In this document: in pieces, positions 1 through 8,979 of the stretch
Layout: every line of letters begins with the position of its first letter
Position numbering within the stretch: the stretch's first letter is position 1
Assembly (NCBI RefSeq): GCF_024519435.1
Contig: NZ_JALJRZ010000009.1
Coordinates: forward strand, 1 to 64,000
Origin: Terrabacter sp. Ter38
GTDB taxonomy: Bacteria > Actinomycetota > Actinomycetes > Actinomycetales > Dermatophilaceae
Direction of reading: 5' to 3'
Length of the DNA: 64,000 bases
Notes under the pieces: generated by a model
What the model was told of the DNA's origin: nothing
Seen by the model: only the letters and a program-made list of their open reading frames with translations
The model's database searches: none
Translations under genes and position numbers: made by a program

Positions 1-1
1 G

Positions 2-48
2 CCGTCCGCGCCGCCCGCCCGCGCCGCCCGTCCGCGCCGCCCGCCCGC
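2..48. repeat. GC-rich 21-bp direct repeat at window edge
   Basis: A 21-bp GC-only segment (apart from one T) at 2-22 recurs exactly at 28-48, a 26-bp period. The remainder up to about 185 is GC-rich and I see no gene in it. It could be the 3' edge of a repetitive region lying outside the window. Confidence 0.5.
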
Positions 49-185
49 ACGCACGCGCCGCACCGGCCGCACCCGCCGCCAGTGCAGGCTGGTCGGGCGG
101 CGATCGCGTCGGAGCCGCACCGAGGGCGTGGTTCGGCCGGAAATCCGGGTGCGCTGCCCAGGCCGGACGGCGTTGTCTGCTCGGC

Positions 186-793
186 ATGCTGCTTCGCGTG
201 ACCGGGTCGAGCTGCTCGGGCAAGACCACCGCCAGCATCCTCGGGTGTGGGTCGGTCGCGGGCGTCTCGGTGCGTGACAGCGACGAGCTCGGAGTCCCCG
301 GTGACGCGGACACCGCCTGGTGCCAGCTCGTGCTCCACCGCTGGGTCACTCACGACATCGAGCTCGAGCAGGACGGCACCGACCTCGTGCCGGCGGGCCA
401 GTCGCCGATCGGCGAGCTGCTGGCCACCCCTGAGGCGACACGGCTGGACCTGGCCGTGTCCCTTGTCGACGTCGCGGACGACATCCGCTCCGAGCGCCTG
501 GAACGACGCGATCCCCGCGCGCCTGGTCAGAGGACGCCAAGCAGCAGTTCAACGGCTGGGCCGGGTGGCACCGTCGTCACGCACAGGACCCGACCCACCA
601 TCCGGAGGTCATCACGGCCGCAGGTGCACCCGGTCGCAGGTGGGATCGTTGGGAGGGGTGGGATCGGGACGATCGCCGGTGCAGCGTCACCCTCAACGAC
701 TCGACCGGCCGCACCGCCAGCCACACCGGGCAGGACGTGAGGGCGTGGGTGGAGGACTCCCGAGCCCGTCGCGACGGCGGGCGGCTGCCCCTC
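186..793 (+). pseudogene. Frameshifted P-loop kinase-like ATPase
   Basis: The reading frame from the ATG at 186 opens with an AAA/adenylate-kinase-like P-loop (GSSCSGKTT, residues 7-15). It continues as a recognisable nucleotide-kinase-like protein (DSDELGVP, GQSPIGELLATP, LVDVADD) up to about residue 112 (RLERRDP). Sense then jumps frame at about 510-526: the other frame reads WSEDAKQQFNGWAGWHRRH through to GRLPL near 793, which is the expected C-terminal half. One indel therefore breaks the gene, or there is a sequencing error. The shifted frame has no stop before the next gene. The family is inferred from the P-loop and layout; the substrate is unknown. Confidence 0.6.
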
Positions 794-883
794 TTGCGTG
801 GCCGGGAGCAGCTGGATGGTGACACCTGCACACCAACCGGTCGCATGACGCCACCGGCACGCGATCGCTGCGACACTGGCGCG

Positions 884-1126
884 GTGCTGGACCTGCGCCC
901 GAGCTGCGAGTGCTGCGACCGCGACCTGCCTCCCGAGTCGACGGAGGCGATGATCTGCACCTTCGAGTGCACATGGTGCGCGCGGTGCGTCGAGACGTGC
1001 CTGGGAGGCAGGTGTCCGAACTGCGGCGGTGACCTGCAACCCCGGCCCGTCCGACCCGCTGATCGGCTCGCCGACCATCCGGCCGCGACCCGGCGGGTGG
1101 TGCAGTCGGGCCTGCACCGGGCCTGA
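884..1126 (+). CDS. DUF1272 cysteine-rich zinc-binding protein
   Basis: A protein of 80 residues starting VLDLRPSCECCDRDLPPES, with a second cluster CTFECTWCARC and a CPNCGG knuckle. These spaced cysteines are the hallmark of the DUF1272 family of small zinc proteins of unknown function. The GTG at 884 was chosen because family members begin at the LDLRPSCECC motif. A hexamer GACACT lies 7 nt upstream as a weak -10. The frame is open further upstream into the broken kinase gene, which is odd and may be a consequence of the frameshift there. Confidence 0.75.
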   Translation: MLDLRPSCECCDRDLPPESTEAMICTFECTWCARCVETCLGGRCPNCGGDLQPRPVRPADRLADHPAATRRVVQSGLHRA

Positions 1127-1146
1127 TGGCTGGTTGAAGCTCGGGC

Positions 1147-1395
1147 TCAGCCGTCGGCGTCGGTGAGCGCCTCGACGGGGACGACCTCGATGAGGAAGCC
1201 CCGCAGCGCCACGAAGTCAGCGAGCGACTTCTCGTGGTCGTCGCACGCCAGCCACACCTTGCGTCGGTCCGCGGCATGCAGCTTCGGGTTGTTCCAGATG
1301 ACCGCGTGAACGCCCGTCGCGCGGCAGCCCTTGGCGCTGCAGACGTGCTCGACGTCAGGGTCGCCCGTGGGCGACAGGGAGAGCGGACCGCTCAC
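1147..1395 (-). CDS. Conserved small actinobacterial protein of unknown function
   Basis: An 82-residue protein (from VSGPLSLSPTGD to VEALTDADG). It has cysteines in HVCSAKGCRATG and LACDDHEKSL, suggesting a small metal-binding fold. It resembles short conserved actinobacterial hypotheticals, but I cannot assign a function. The GTG start at 1395 overlaps the stop of the upstream DUF3099 gene (1392-1394) in a GTGA overlap, so the two are almost certainly translationally coupled. A longer frame upstream in the same phase only runs antisense-like through DUF3099 and was rejected. Confidence 0.7.
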   Translation of the reverse strand: MSGPLSLSPTGDPDVEHVCSAKGCRATGVHAVIWNNPKLHAADRRKVWLACDDHEKSLADFVALRGFLIEVVPVEALTDADG

Positions 1396-1682
1396 TGCTC
1401 GAGGCGCTGCGTGTCGTCGCGGGGCACGACCGACTGGATGCTGCCCGGCTGGCGCGGGCTCACGGCATTCGCAAGCACGACGGCGACGTAGGGGATGAAG
1501 ACCGCGGCCAGGATGGCGGTCCAGCGCAGCCAGCCCGAGGTGACGAAGACCAGGCCGAAGCACACGATGCGGATGCCCATCATCGTGAGGTAGCGGCGGA
1601 CGCGCTGGTCCTGGTCGTCCGTCGTGGAGGTCGACGCCGAGGTGACGGAGTAGACGACCGGTTCGTTCTTGGCTCTTGGCAC
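1392..1682 (-). CDS. DUF3099 membrane protein
   Basis: A 96-residue protein with a polar N-terminus (NEPVVYSVTSASTSTTDDQDQR) and two hydrophobic helices (about residues 33-50 and 54-70), the architecture of the DUF3099 family. The function is unknown; it is probably an inner-membrane protein. The GTG start at 1682 is supported by a TATGGT -10 (1689-1694 on the minus strand) 6 nt upstream, a leaderless arrangement. It is the first gene of a two-gene unit with the following small gene, which overlaps its stop. Confidence 0.75.
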   Translation of the reverse strand: MPRAKNEPVVYSVTSASTSTTDDQDQRVRRYLTMMGIRIVCFGLVFVTSGWLRWTAILAAVFIPYVAVVLANAVSPRQPGSIQSVVPRDDTQRLEQ

Positions 1683-1725
1683 CCTTCAACCATAAGCCCG
1701 TCCCACGCCCGCGGCACCGTGCTGT

Positions 1726-2521
<796 letters not shown>

Positions 2522-2529
2522 GCCCACCC

Positions 2530-2553
2530 GACGGCATACGTTGGTATGCCGTC
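2530..2553. other. Perfect 10-bp hairpin between fabG and inhA
   Basis: GACGGCATAC (2530-2539) and its exact reverse complement (2544-2553) flank the loop GTTG. The structure is built from two back-to-back copies of the dispersed word CGGCATAC. There is no T-tract, so it is a poor classical terminator. It may attenuate or stabilise the fabG-inhA transcript, or be a DNA-level site. Confidence 0.6.
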
Positions 2554-2602
2554 ACGAGCGTTGTGCAGCAAGCGTGCCCACCCACACGAGAAAGTCGCAG
2601 GC

Positions 2603-3364
2603 ATGGGAATCCTCGAAGGCAAGAAGCTCCTCATCACCGGTGTCCTCATGGACAGCTCGATCGCGTTCCACGTCGCGAAGATCGCCCAGCAGGAGGGTGC
2701 GACGGTCGTCCTCACCTCGTTCGGCCGGACGATGAAGATCACCCAGACCATCGCCAAACGGCTGCCCGAGACGCCCGTCGTCATCGAGCTCGACGTCGCC
2801 GACCAGGAGCACCTGGACACCCTCGCCGAACGGCTGCGCGAGCACGTGGACGGCCTCGACGGAGTGCTGCACTCGATCGGCTTCGCGCCGCAGGGCGCCT
2901 TCAACTTCCTCGAGGGCACGTGGGAGGACGTCTCGACGGCCCTCCAGATCTCGGCGTACAGCCTCAAGTCGCTCGCGGTCGCCACCCTGCCGCTCATGTC
3001 CGAGGGCGGCAGCGTCGTCGGTCTCACGTTCGACGCGAAGTTCGCGTGGCCGGTCTACGACTGGATGGGGGTCGCCAAGGCCGCCTTCGAGTCGACGAAC
3101 CGCTACCTCGCCCGCGACCTCGGCCCCAAGGACGTGCGCTGCAACCTCGTCGCGGCGGGCCCGATCCGCACGACGGCGGCCAAGTCCATCCCTGGCTTCG
3201 AGCAGTTCGAGAAGGTCTGGGACGACCGCGCACCACTGGGCTGGGACGTCAACGACCCGGAGCCCGCGGCGAAGGCCTGTGCGGCGCTGCTCTCCGACTG
3301 GTTCCCGGCCACGACCGGCGAGATCGTCCACGTCGACGGCGGCGTCCACGCGATGGGGCAGTGA
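2603..3364 (+). CDS. inhA: Enoyl-[ACP] reductase (NADH), InhA/FabI type
   Basis: Catalyses the last reductive step of fatty acid elongation. The 253-residue protein has the atypical SDR signature of FabI/InhA: ITGVLMDSSIAFHVAK at the cofactor loop, HSIGFAPQ (Ser91, equivalent to InhA Ser94), and catalytic Tyr152 and Lys159 in VYDWMGVAKAAFEST. That spacing is closer to InhA than to enteric FabI. The start ATG at 2603 (MGILEGKKLLITG) matches family N-termini; an upstream in-frame ATG at 2546 falls inside the hairpin and was rejected. The ribosome site is weak (GAGAAAG). It is cotranscribed with fabG unless the hairpin at 2530 terminates. Confidence 0.92.
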   Translation: MGILEGKKLLITGVLMDSSIAFHVAKIAQQEGATVVLTSFGRTMKITQTIAKRLPETPVVIELDVADQEHLDTLAERLREHVDGLDGVLHSIGFAPQGAFNFLEGTWEDVSTALQISAYSLKSLAVATLPLMSEGGSVVGLTFDAKFAWPVYDWMGVAKAAFESTNRYLARDLGPKDVRCNLVAAGPIRTTAAKSIPGFEQFEKVWDDRAPLGWDVNDPEPAAKACAALLSDWFPATTGEIVHVDGGVHAMGQ

Positions 3365-3403
3365 GCGCGCAGCTCCACGGATCCTCTCGCTAGAGTCCTG
3401 CCC

Positions 3404-5665
3404 ATGCCTCACGCCGGGACCGAGTCCAGCCCCCTGACGACGACCGACCCCGAGGCGGCGCCGGTGCCCGTCGAACCGGTGCGGGTCGACGAGGTCAGGG
3501 TGCTCGACGGGCCCAACCTCTACTTCTCCCGGCCGGCGATCAAGGTCATCCTGCACGTGCCAGGCTTCCTCGAGCTCAAGCGCGCCGACGCCGAGGCCCT
3601 GGCCCGCCGGTTGGGGATGCGCTCGGCCCGACCGGGCAAGCGGGGCACCGCCCTGCGCCAGCGGTTCGTCATGCGGGTGATCCGCACCGTGACGCGTCGC
3701 GTCGGCACCGAGATCGGCGCCGGGCGCCTGGGCGTACGCGTGCGGGCGGGTCAGACCGTCGACGACGTCGTGCTCGCCTTCCCGTGGGTGCACCGCACTC
3801 GCGGTCGCGTCGCGGGGGAGCAGTTCGGTGCCGTCATGGCCGGGCTGCTCGACCGCTCGCGCAGCGCCGACGAGGTGATCGAGGCCGCCGCGGCCGTCAT
3901 CCTGGCTGCGCCTGACGGTCCGGCGCCCAGCGTGCTGACGCCGACCGTCCCGGTCGCGTCGGTCACCGGCACCAACGGCAAGACGACGACCACCCGCCTC
4001 ATGGCGCACATGTGCATGAGCGCCGGTCTCAAGACCGCCTGGAGCTCGACCGACGGCGTCGTCGTCATGGGCGAGACGAAGGAGGAGGGCGACTTCTCCG
4101 GCCCGGCGGGTGCGCGTGGAGTGCTCGAGACGCCCGGCCTCGAGATCGGGATCCTCGAGACCGCCCGTGGAGGCATGCTCCTCAAGGGCATGGGGGTCAC
4201 CGCCAACGACGTCAGCGTCGTGACCAACGTCAGCGCCGACCACCTCGGTCTGCAGGGCATCGACACCCTCGACCAGCTGGCCGAGGTCAAGGCCATCGTC
4301 ACCACCGTCACGAAGCCACAGGGCTGGGTCGTCCTCAACGGCGACGACCCCCGCGTGTGGGCCATGCGCTTCGGCATCAAGGCCAAGCCGTGGGCCTTCA
4401 GCCTGGACCCCGCGTCGCCTGCGCTCTGGGAGTCGATCAACTCCGGTGGCCGGGGCATCACCGTCCTCGACGGCGAGATCGTCGTCCTGTCGCCCAACGG
4501 TGACCCGGACCGCCTCGTCAAGATCGTCGACGTCCCGATGACGCTGAGCGGACTGTCGCGCAACAACATCGCCAACGCTCTCGCCGGTGCGGCCGCCGCC
4601 CTGGGGCTCGGTGTCCCGCGCTCAGCCGTCGTCGAGGGTCTGCGCACCTTCGCGCCGGACCCCGAGCACAACTGGGGCCGGCTCAACACGTACTCGCTGC
4701 CACTGCCGGGCGGCGGCAAGGCGACGGTCATCATGGACATGGCCCACAACGAGGCCGGCCTCGAGGCACTGCTCGACGTCGCCCGCGGGCTCGCCGCGCC
4801 GGGCGGCGCCGTGCGGCTCGGCCTCGGCTGCGCGGGTGACCGCGCCGACGAGGCGATCGTCGCGATGGGTGAGATCGCCGGCCGCGGCGCCGAGGAGGTC
4901 GTCCTCAAGCTCGCGCGCCACTACCTTCGCGGGCGCGAGCCCGAGGACCTGCTCGGTCTCTTCCGCGACGGCCTGGCCAAGGTGGGGGTCCTCGACGTGC
5001 CCGGGTACGACACCGAGCTCGAGTCCTTCGAGGCCCTCGTGCCGCACGCGCTCGACGGCGACGTCATCGCGCTCATGTGCCACGCCGAGCGCACCGAGGT
5101 CAACGACTGGATCCGCGAACACGGCGGCAGGGTCGACGACGCCCGCTCGATCCGGCGCAAGGTCGTCGCCGCGCGCGGTGAGCACGAGCTCGAGGCGGAG
5201 ATCGCGGGCCTGTGGGAGGGCGACGACGAGCCGGCGCGGCTCGCTGCCGCCCAGGAGCTCGTCGACGGCCACCCGGGCGACCCGCGCCTCGTCTTCGAGC
5301 TCGCCGGCGTCAAGGACGCGATGGGCGACGAGCAGGGCGCCATCGGTCTCTACGAGGAGGCGCTTGCGGGGGGCCTTCGTGAGCCCCACCGGCACCGGGC
5401 GCAGCTCCAGCTGGCCTCCAGCCTGCGCGTCGTGGGCCGGACCGCCGAGGCACAGGACCTCGTTGCGGACGTCCTCGAGGCTCGTCCGCACAACACGGCG
5501 GCGCTCATGCTCAAGGCGCTCGTGCAGGCCGATCTCGGTCAGGAGCGGCAGGCCCTCGCCGATCTCATCCGCTCCACCCTCGAGGCGACGACCGACGTCG
5601 ACACCCAGGCCTACCGCCGCGCACTGCGGGCCTACGCCGACGAGCTGGCCCCCGTCACCGACTGA
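3404..5665 (+). CDS. CphA-like Mur ligase without ATP-grasp, fused to TPR repeats
   Basis: A 753-residue cytosolic protein. Residues 30-130 resemble the N-terminal domain of cyanophycin synthetase (LDGPNLYFSRPAIKVILHV). A Mur ligase domain follows, with P-loop GTNGKTT (189-195), DHLGLQGIDTL and a MAHNEAG motif. Residues from about 598 on are helical TPR-like repeats. The ATP-grasp domain between N-domain and Mur domain of CphA is absent. The start ATG has a leaderless -10 TAGAGT at 3391-3396, 7 nt upstream. It converges on cphA-cphB, so a role in cyanophycin or another amide-linked polymer is inferred; the substrate is unknown. It would need its own acceptor and amino acid, as one ligase site remains. 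Confidence 0.85.
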   Translation: MPHAGTESSPLTTTDPEAAPVPVEPVRVDEVRVLDGPNLYFSRPAIKVILHVPGFLELKRADAEALARRLGMRSARPGKRGTALRQRFVMRVIRTVTRRVGTEIGAGRLGVRVRAGQTVDDVVLAFPWVHRTRGRVAGEQFGAVMAGLLDRSRSADEVIEAAAAVILAAPDGPAPSVLTPTVPVASVTGTNGKTTTTRLMAHMCMSAGLKTAWSSTDGVVVMGETKEEGDFSGPAGARGVLETPGLEIGILETARGGMLLKGMGVTANDVSVVTNVSADHLGLQGIDTLDQLAEVKAIVTTVTKPQGWVVLNGDDPRVWAMRFGIKAKPWAFSLDPASPALWESINSGGRGITVLDGEIVVLSPNGDPDRLVKIVDVPMTLSGLSRNNIANALAGAAAALGLGVPRSAVVEGLRTFAPDPEHNWGRLNTYSLPLPGGGKATVIMDMAHNEAGLEALLDVARGLAAPGGAVRLGLGCAGDRADEAIVAMGEIAGRGAEEVVLKLARHYLRGREPEDLLGLFRDGLAKVGVLDVPGYDTELESFEALVPHALDGDVIALMCHAERTEVNDWIREHGGRVDDARSIRRKVVAARGEHELEAEIAGLWEGDDEPARLAAAQELVDGHPGDPRLVFELAGVKDAMGDEQGAIGLYEEALAGGLREPHRHRAQLQLASSLRVVGRTAEAQDLVADVLEARPHNTAALMLKALVQADLGQERQALADLIRSTLEATTDVDTQAYRRALRAYADELAPVTD

Positions 5666-5678
5666 CCAGCAGCCAGCG

Positions 5679-5777
5679 CCCAGCAGGCCCAGCAGGCCCA
5701 GCAGGCCCAGCCGGCCCAGCCGGCCCAGCCGGCCCAGCAGGCCCAGCAGGCCCAGCAGGCCCAGCAGGCCCAGCCGG
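5679..5777. repeat. Eleven tandem copies of a 9-bp unit
   Basis: CCCAGCAGG (7 copies) and its variant CCCAGCCGG (4 copies) run without interruption for 99 bp, in order A3 C3 A4 C1 (A for the CAG form, C for the CCG form). The array starts 13 bp after the Mur ligase stop. It keeps all three frames open, giving GPA-like collagenous peptides, which explains spurious open frames here. A slippage-prone minisatellite. Confidence 0.9.
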
Positions 5778-5795
5778 CACCGTGCGCCTATGAAT

Positions 5796-5968
5796 GTGCG
5801 CCACGGCGCACTCTGTAAGGCGTCCGGGCCGCGAAACCGGCAGCAAAGCGCGCCACGGCGCACGTGCGTGAGCGGTGGCGCACCGTCCGGCGTCCAAGCG
5901 CGCCATGGCGCAGTTTCGGTCGGGGTCAGCACGCGAAGGCTACCGGAAGTGCGCCGTGGCGCACTTCC
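5796..5968. repeat. Array of four palindromes at about 51-bp spacing
   Basis: Four copies of a 16-bp palindrome, GTGCGCCACGGCGCAC or close variants, lie at 5796-5811, 5848-5863, 5898-5913 and 5949-5964. Start-to-start distances are 52, 50 and 51 bp. Each is preceded by AA or AAT. The intervening 34-36 bp are not alike. The last copy extends to a perfect 24-bp palindrome (5945-5968, arms GGAAGTGCGCC/GGCGCACTTCC). A lone half-site GGCGCAC lies at 5877-5883. It sits between convergent genes and I see no coding sequence in it. Possibly REP-like elements or an ordered protein-binding array. Confidence 0.85.
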
Positions 5969-5998
5969 CGCCGCAGGCTGTGCGGGCGTCGACCCGCG

Positions 5999-8890
5999 TC
6001 AGATGGCGGTGTCGTCGGCGTGGTCCGGCTGCGACTCCGACGGGACGGCACCGAGCGCCTCCTCCTCGGCCTCGTCGCCGTCGGCCTCGGCGGTCTCGGT
6101 GAGGGTGCTCGGGTCGAGGTCGGGGTCGCTCGTGGCCGCCGCGGCCGTGCCGATGCGGGCCCCCGCCTGGGCGTGCTTCGTGCGCTCCTCGAGCTCGGCG
6201 ACGACGAGGGCGTGCTGGTCGACGCACATGACGACGAGGTCGCCCGGGTTGGTGCGGGCGAGCACGTGCCGGGTGGCGTCGAGCTCGTCGAGGACGATCT
6301 CGACCTGACGGCAGCGGGCGCCCTCCTTCATCGCGGCGCGCGCGCCCTCGGCCACGAGCTCGGCCGTCTCGCCGGGCTTGCGACCGCGCAGGCGCTCGTC
6401 CTCGCGGATGACGATGACGTCGAAGTGCTGGGCCGCCACCGCGCCGAGCTCGCGCATGTCGTCGTCGCGGCGGTCGCCCGCTGCGCCGATCATGCCGATG
6501 CGTGAGGTCTTGCCGAGGTCGGCCTGGCGCTGCTTCTGGTCGGCGTAGCGGTCGACGAAGGCGCCGAGCTCCTTCATGCCGGCCGCGTTGTGGCAGTAGT
6601 CGACGAACACGTCGGCGTTGTTGACCTGGACGAGGTTGAGGCGGCCGGGGGAGAGGTAGTACGTCGTCGCGAAGGTCCGCAGGCCCTGTCGGATGTCGTG
6701 GAGCGGGGCTCCGGCGGCGAAGGCGGCTCCTGCGGCGGCGAGCGAGTTGGCGACGTTGAACCGAGCCGCGCCACCGAACGTCGACGGGAGCAGGTGGGTC
6801 CAGGCGAGCTGCATGCTGCGCCGACCGTGCTTGATGACGATCATCTCGCCACGCTCGCTCGGCTCGAGCACGACGGCACGGCCGCCGCGGCGACAGTAGT
6901 CGTCGACGAACTCACGCGTCTCGCTGCCGGGCTCGGCCATCGAGAACCACACGATGCCGCCCGAGCACCGCCGGCGCATGTTACGCACGTTCGGGTCATC
7001 CGCGTTGAGCACCGCGAAGCCGTCGCGCGGCACCGCCTCGACGATGACGGCCTTGACGTCGGCGAGCTGTCGCAGGGTGTCGATCCCCTTGAGCCCCAAG
7101 TGATCTGGAGCGACATTGGTGACGACCGCGATGTCGTTTCGGTCGTAGCCGAGGCCCTCGCGGAGGATGCCGCCCCGGGCGACCTCCATGACGGCGAAGT
7201 CGACGCGGGGGTTCTGGAGCACCATCCGGGCCGAGCGCGGGCCCGAGGCATCGGCCTTGATGACGAGCCGCTCGTCGATGACGACGCCGTCGGTCGAGGT
7301 CATCCCGACCTTGCGCCCGAGACCCTTGAAGATGTGGGCGATCATGCGCGACGTCGTCGTCTTGCCGTTCGTCCCGGTGACGGCGACGATCGGCACGCGT
7401 GACTGGGCGCCCGGCGGGAAGAGCAGGTCGACGACCGGCTTGGCGATGAACTGCGGCTCGCCGACGGTCGGGTGGGTGTGCATGCGGAAGCCGGGCGCCG
7501 CGTTGACCTCGCAGATCGCGCCACCCGTCTCACGCACGGGATAGGTGATGTCCGGGCAGATGAAGTCGATACCGGCGACGTCGAGCCCCACCATGCGGGC
7601 GGCCTCCTCGGCGATCTCGACGTTGTCCGGGTGGGCGTCGAAGGTGCGGTCGATCGAGATGCCACCGGTCGACATGTTGCCGGTCAGGGCCAGCTTGACC
7701 ATCTCGCCCTCGTCGGGCACCGACTCGGTCGAGTGGCCTTGGCCCGCGAGGATCTCGAGCGCGTTGGCGTCGACCTTGATCTTCGTCAGCACCTTCTCGT
7801 GCCCGACGCCACGGCGCGGGTCGGCATTGGTGATCTCGACGAGCTCGGCGACGGTGTGGGTGCCGTCGCCGATGACGTGCGCTGGGACGCGCTCGGCGAT
7901 CGCCTGCATCCGCCCACCGACGATGAGGCAGCGGTAGTCGCGACCGGTGACGAAGGACTCGACGATGATCGTGCCGCGACGAGACTCGGCCTTGGCGATG
8001 TCGTAGGACCTCTCGACGTCCTCGTCGCTCATGAGGTTGAGGCACACCCCGCGGCCGTGGTTGCCGTCGAGCGGCTTGACGACGACCGGGAACCCGATGC
8101 GGCGCGCCGCCTCCACGGCTCCCCGCAGGGTGCGCACGGCCTCCTGCTTGGGCACGGGGAGGCCGGCGGAGCCGAGGAGCTTGGTCGTGAGGTCCTTGTC
8201 GCTCGCGATGTCGACGGCGAGCGCGCCCGTCTTGGAGGTCATCGTGGCCCGGATGCGCTGGGCGTGCACGCCCTGCCCGAGCTGGACGAGCGAGGCGGAG
8301 TTGAGGCGGATGTACGGGATGTCGCGGGACGCGGCCTCCTCGAGGATGGCGGCCGTCGAGGGACCGAACGCGACACGCTCGGCCTGGCGCAGGAAGGCGT
8401 TGAACTCCGTCTCGAAGTCGAAGCCGTCCTCGGGCCCGACGAGGTGGTTGATGAGGCGCACGGCGAGCCTGCCCGCGGCGACCCCGACGGTCTCGTCGGT
8501 GTAGCTGTAGACGACGTTGTACTGGCCCGGCCTGCCCTTGACCGCACGGGTCTTGCCCCGGCGGGAGTCGTGGCCGGCGAGGGTCTGCAGCTGGAGGGCG
8601 ACGTGCTCGGCCACGTGGCCGAGCCACGTGCCCTCGCGCAGCCGCTCGATGAACCCGCCGCGTCGACCGAGTGAGCAGGTGTGGCGCTCGAGCCCGGGGA
8701 CGAGCTCGATGAGCTGGTCGGTGAACCCGGGCAGCGAGACCGTGGGGTACTCCTCCAGGCTGCCGAGGTCGACGACGAGGTGGACGGCCTGCTGGTAGGA
8801 CCAGACGTTGGGTCCGCGGTAGATCCGGGTCTCGAGGATCTTCAGGTCCGGTCGAGCCGGGCCTGTGGGGGTGGGTACCTCGACGGCCAT
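5999..8890 (-). CDS. cphA: Cyanophycin synthetase
   Basis: Makes multi-L-arginyl-poly-L-aspartate from Asp and Arg with two ATP per dipeptide. The 963-residue protein has the full family layout: N-domain (1-160), ATP-grasp domain (about 220-470, with VVKPLDGNHGRGV and the FICPD...CEVNAAPG metal/ATP segment), and Mur ligase domain with P-loop GTNGKTT near 503-510, DHLGLKGIDTL and DYCHNAAG. The acidic C-terminal tail (EADGDEAEEE) is extra. ATG at 8890 follows a strong AGGAGGA site. It lies 89 bp downstream of cphB in the same direction, so storage polymer synthesis and breakdown are in one unit. Confidence 0.95.
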   Translation of the reverse strand: MAVEVPTPTGPARPDLKILETRIYRGPNVWSYQQAVHLVVDLGSLEEYPTVSLPGFTDQLIELVPGLERHTCSLGRRGGFIERLREGTWLGHVAEHVALQLQTLAGHDSRRGKTRAVKGRPGQYNVVYSYTDETVGVAAGRLAVRLINHLVGPEDGFDFETEFNAFLRQAERVAFGPSTAAILEEAASRDIPYIRLNSASLVQLGQGVHAQRIRATMTSKTGALAVDIASDKDLTTKLLGSAGLPVPKQEAVRTLRGAVEAARRIGFPVVVKPLDGNHGRGVCLNLMSDEDVERSYDIAKAESRRGTIIVESFVTGRDYRCLIVGGRMQAIAERVPAHVIGDGTHTVAELVEITNADPRRGVGHEKVLTKIKVDANALEILAGQGHSTESVPDEGEMVKLALTGNMSTGGISIDRTFDAHPDNVEIAEEAARMVGLDVAGIDFICPDITYPVRETGGAICEVNAAPGFRMHTHPTVGEPQFIAKPVVDLLFPPGAQSRVPIVAVTGTNGKTTTSRMIAHIFKGLGRKVGMTSTDGVVIDERLVIKADASGPRSARMVLQNPRVDFAVMEVARGGILREGLGYDRNDIAVVTNVAPDHLGLKGIDTLRQLADVKAVIVEAVPRDGFAVLNADDPNVRNMRRRCSGGIVWFSMAEPGSETREFVDDYCRRGGRAVVLEPSERGEMIVIKHGRRSMQLAWTHLLPSTFGGAARFNVANSLAAAGAAFAAGAPLHDIRQGLRTFATTYYLSPGRLNLVQVNNADVFVDYCHNAAGMKELGAFVDRYADQKQRQADLGKTSRIGMIGAAGDRRDDDMRELGAVAAQHFDVIVIREDERLRGRKPGETAELVAEGARAAMKEGARCRQVEIVLDELDATRHVLARTNPGDLVVMCVDQHALVVAELEERTKHAQAGARIGTAAAATSDPDLDPSTLTETAEADGDEAEEEALGAVPSESQPDHADDTAI

Positions 8891-8979
8891 GGATCTCCTC
8901 CTACGGGGTCGTACGGGTCGTGCCGTGCGGCATACCCGTCGACCGTTGGTGCGCTTCGGTGCGGTGGGACGAACGGGAC

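Noticed and set aside
1396-1689. N-terminal extension of the small gene at 1147
   Set aside because: Low-complexity Arg/Pro-rich peptide that is an out-of-frame reading of the DUF3099 gene; the GTGA overlap gives a better start.
5655-5906. Minus-strand open frame encoding a collagen-like GPA repeat
   Set aside because: It is a by-product of the 9-bp tandem repeat, lacks a ribosome site, and overlaps the Mur ligase end.
5796-5968. CRISPR array (regular repeats with unique spacers)
   Set aside because: Repeats are only 16 bp and imperfect, there are only four, and no cas gene or leader is nearby. Kept as a palindrome array instead.
5864-6505. Plus-strand open frames over the palindrome array and cphA 3' end
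   Set aside because: Repeated SAPWR-type peptides come from the palindromes, and the rest is antisense to cphA.
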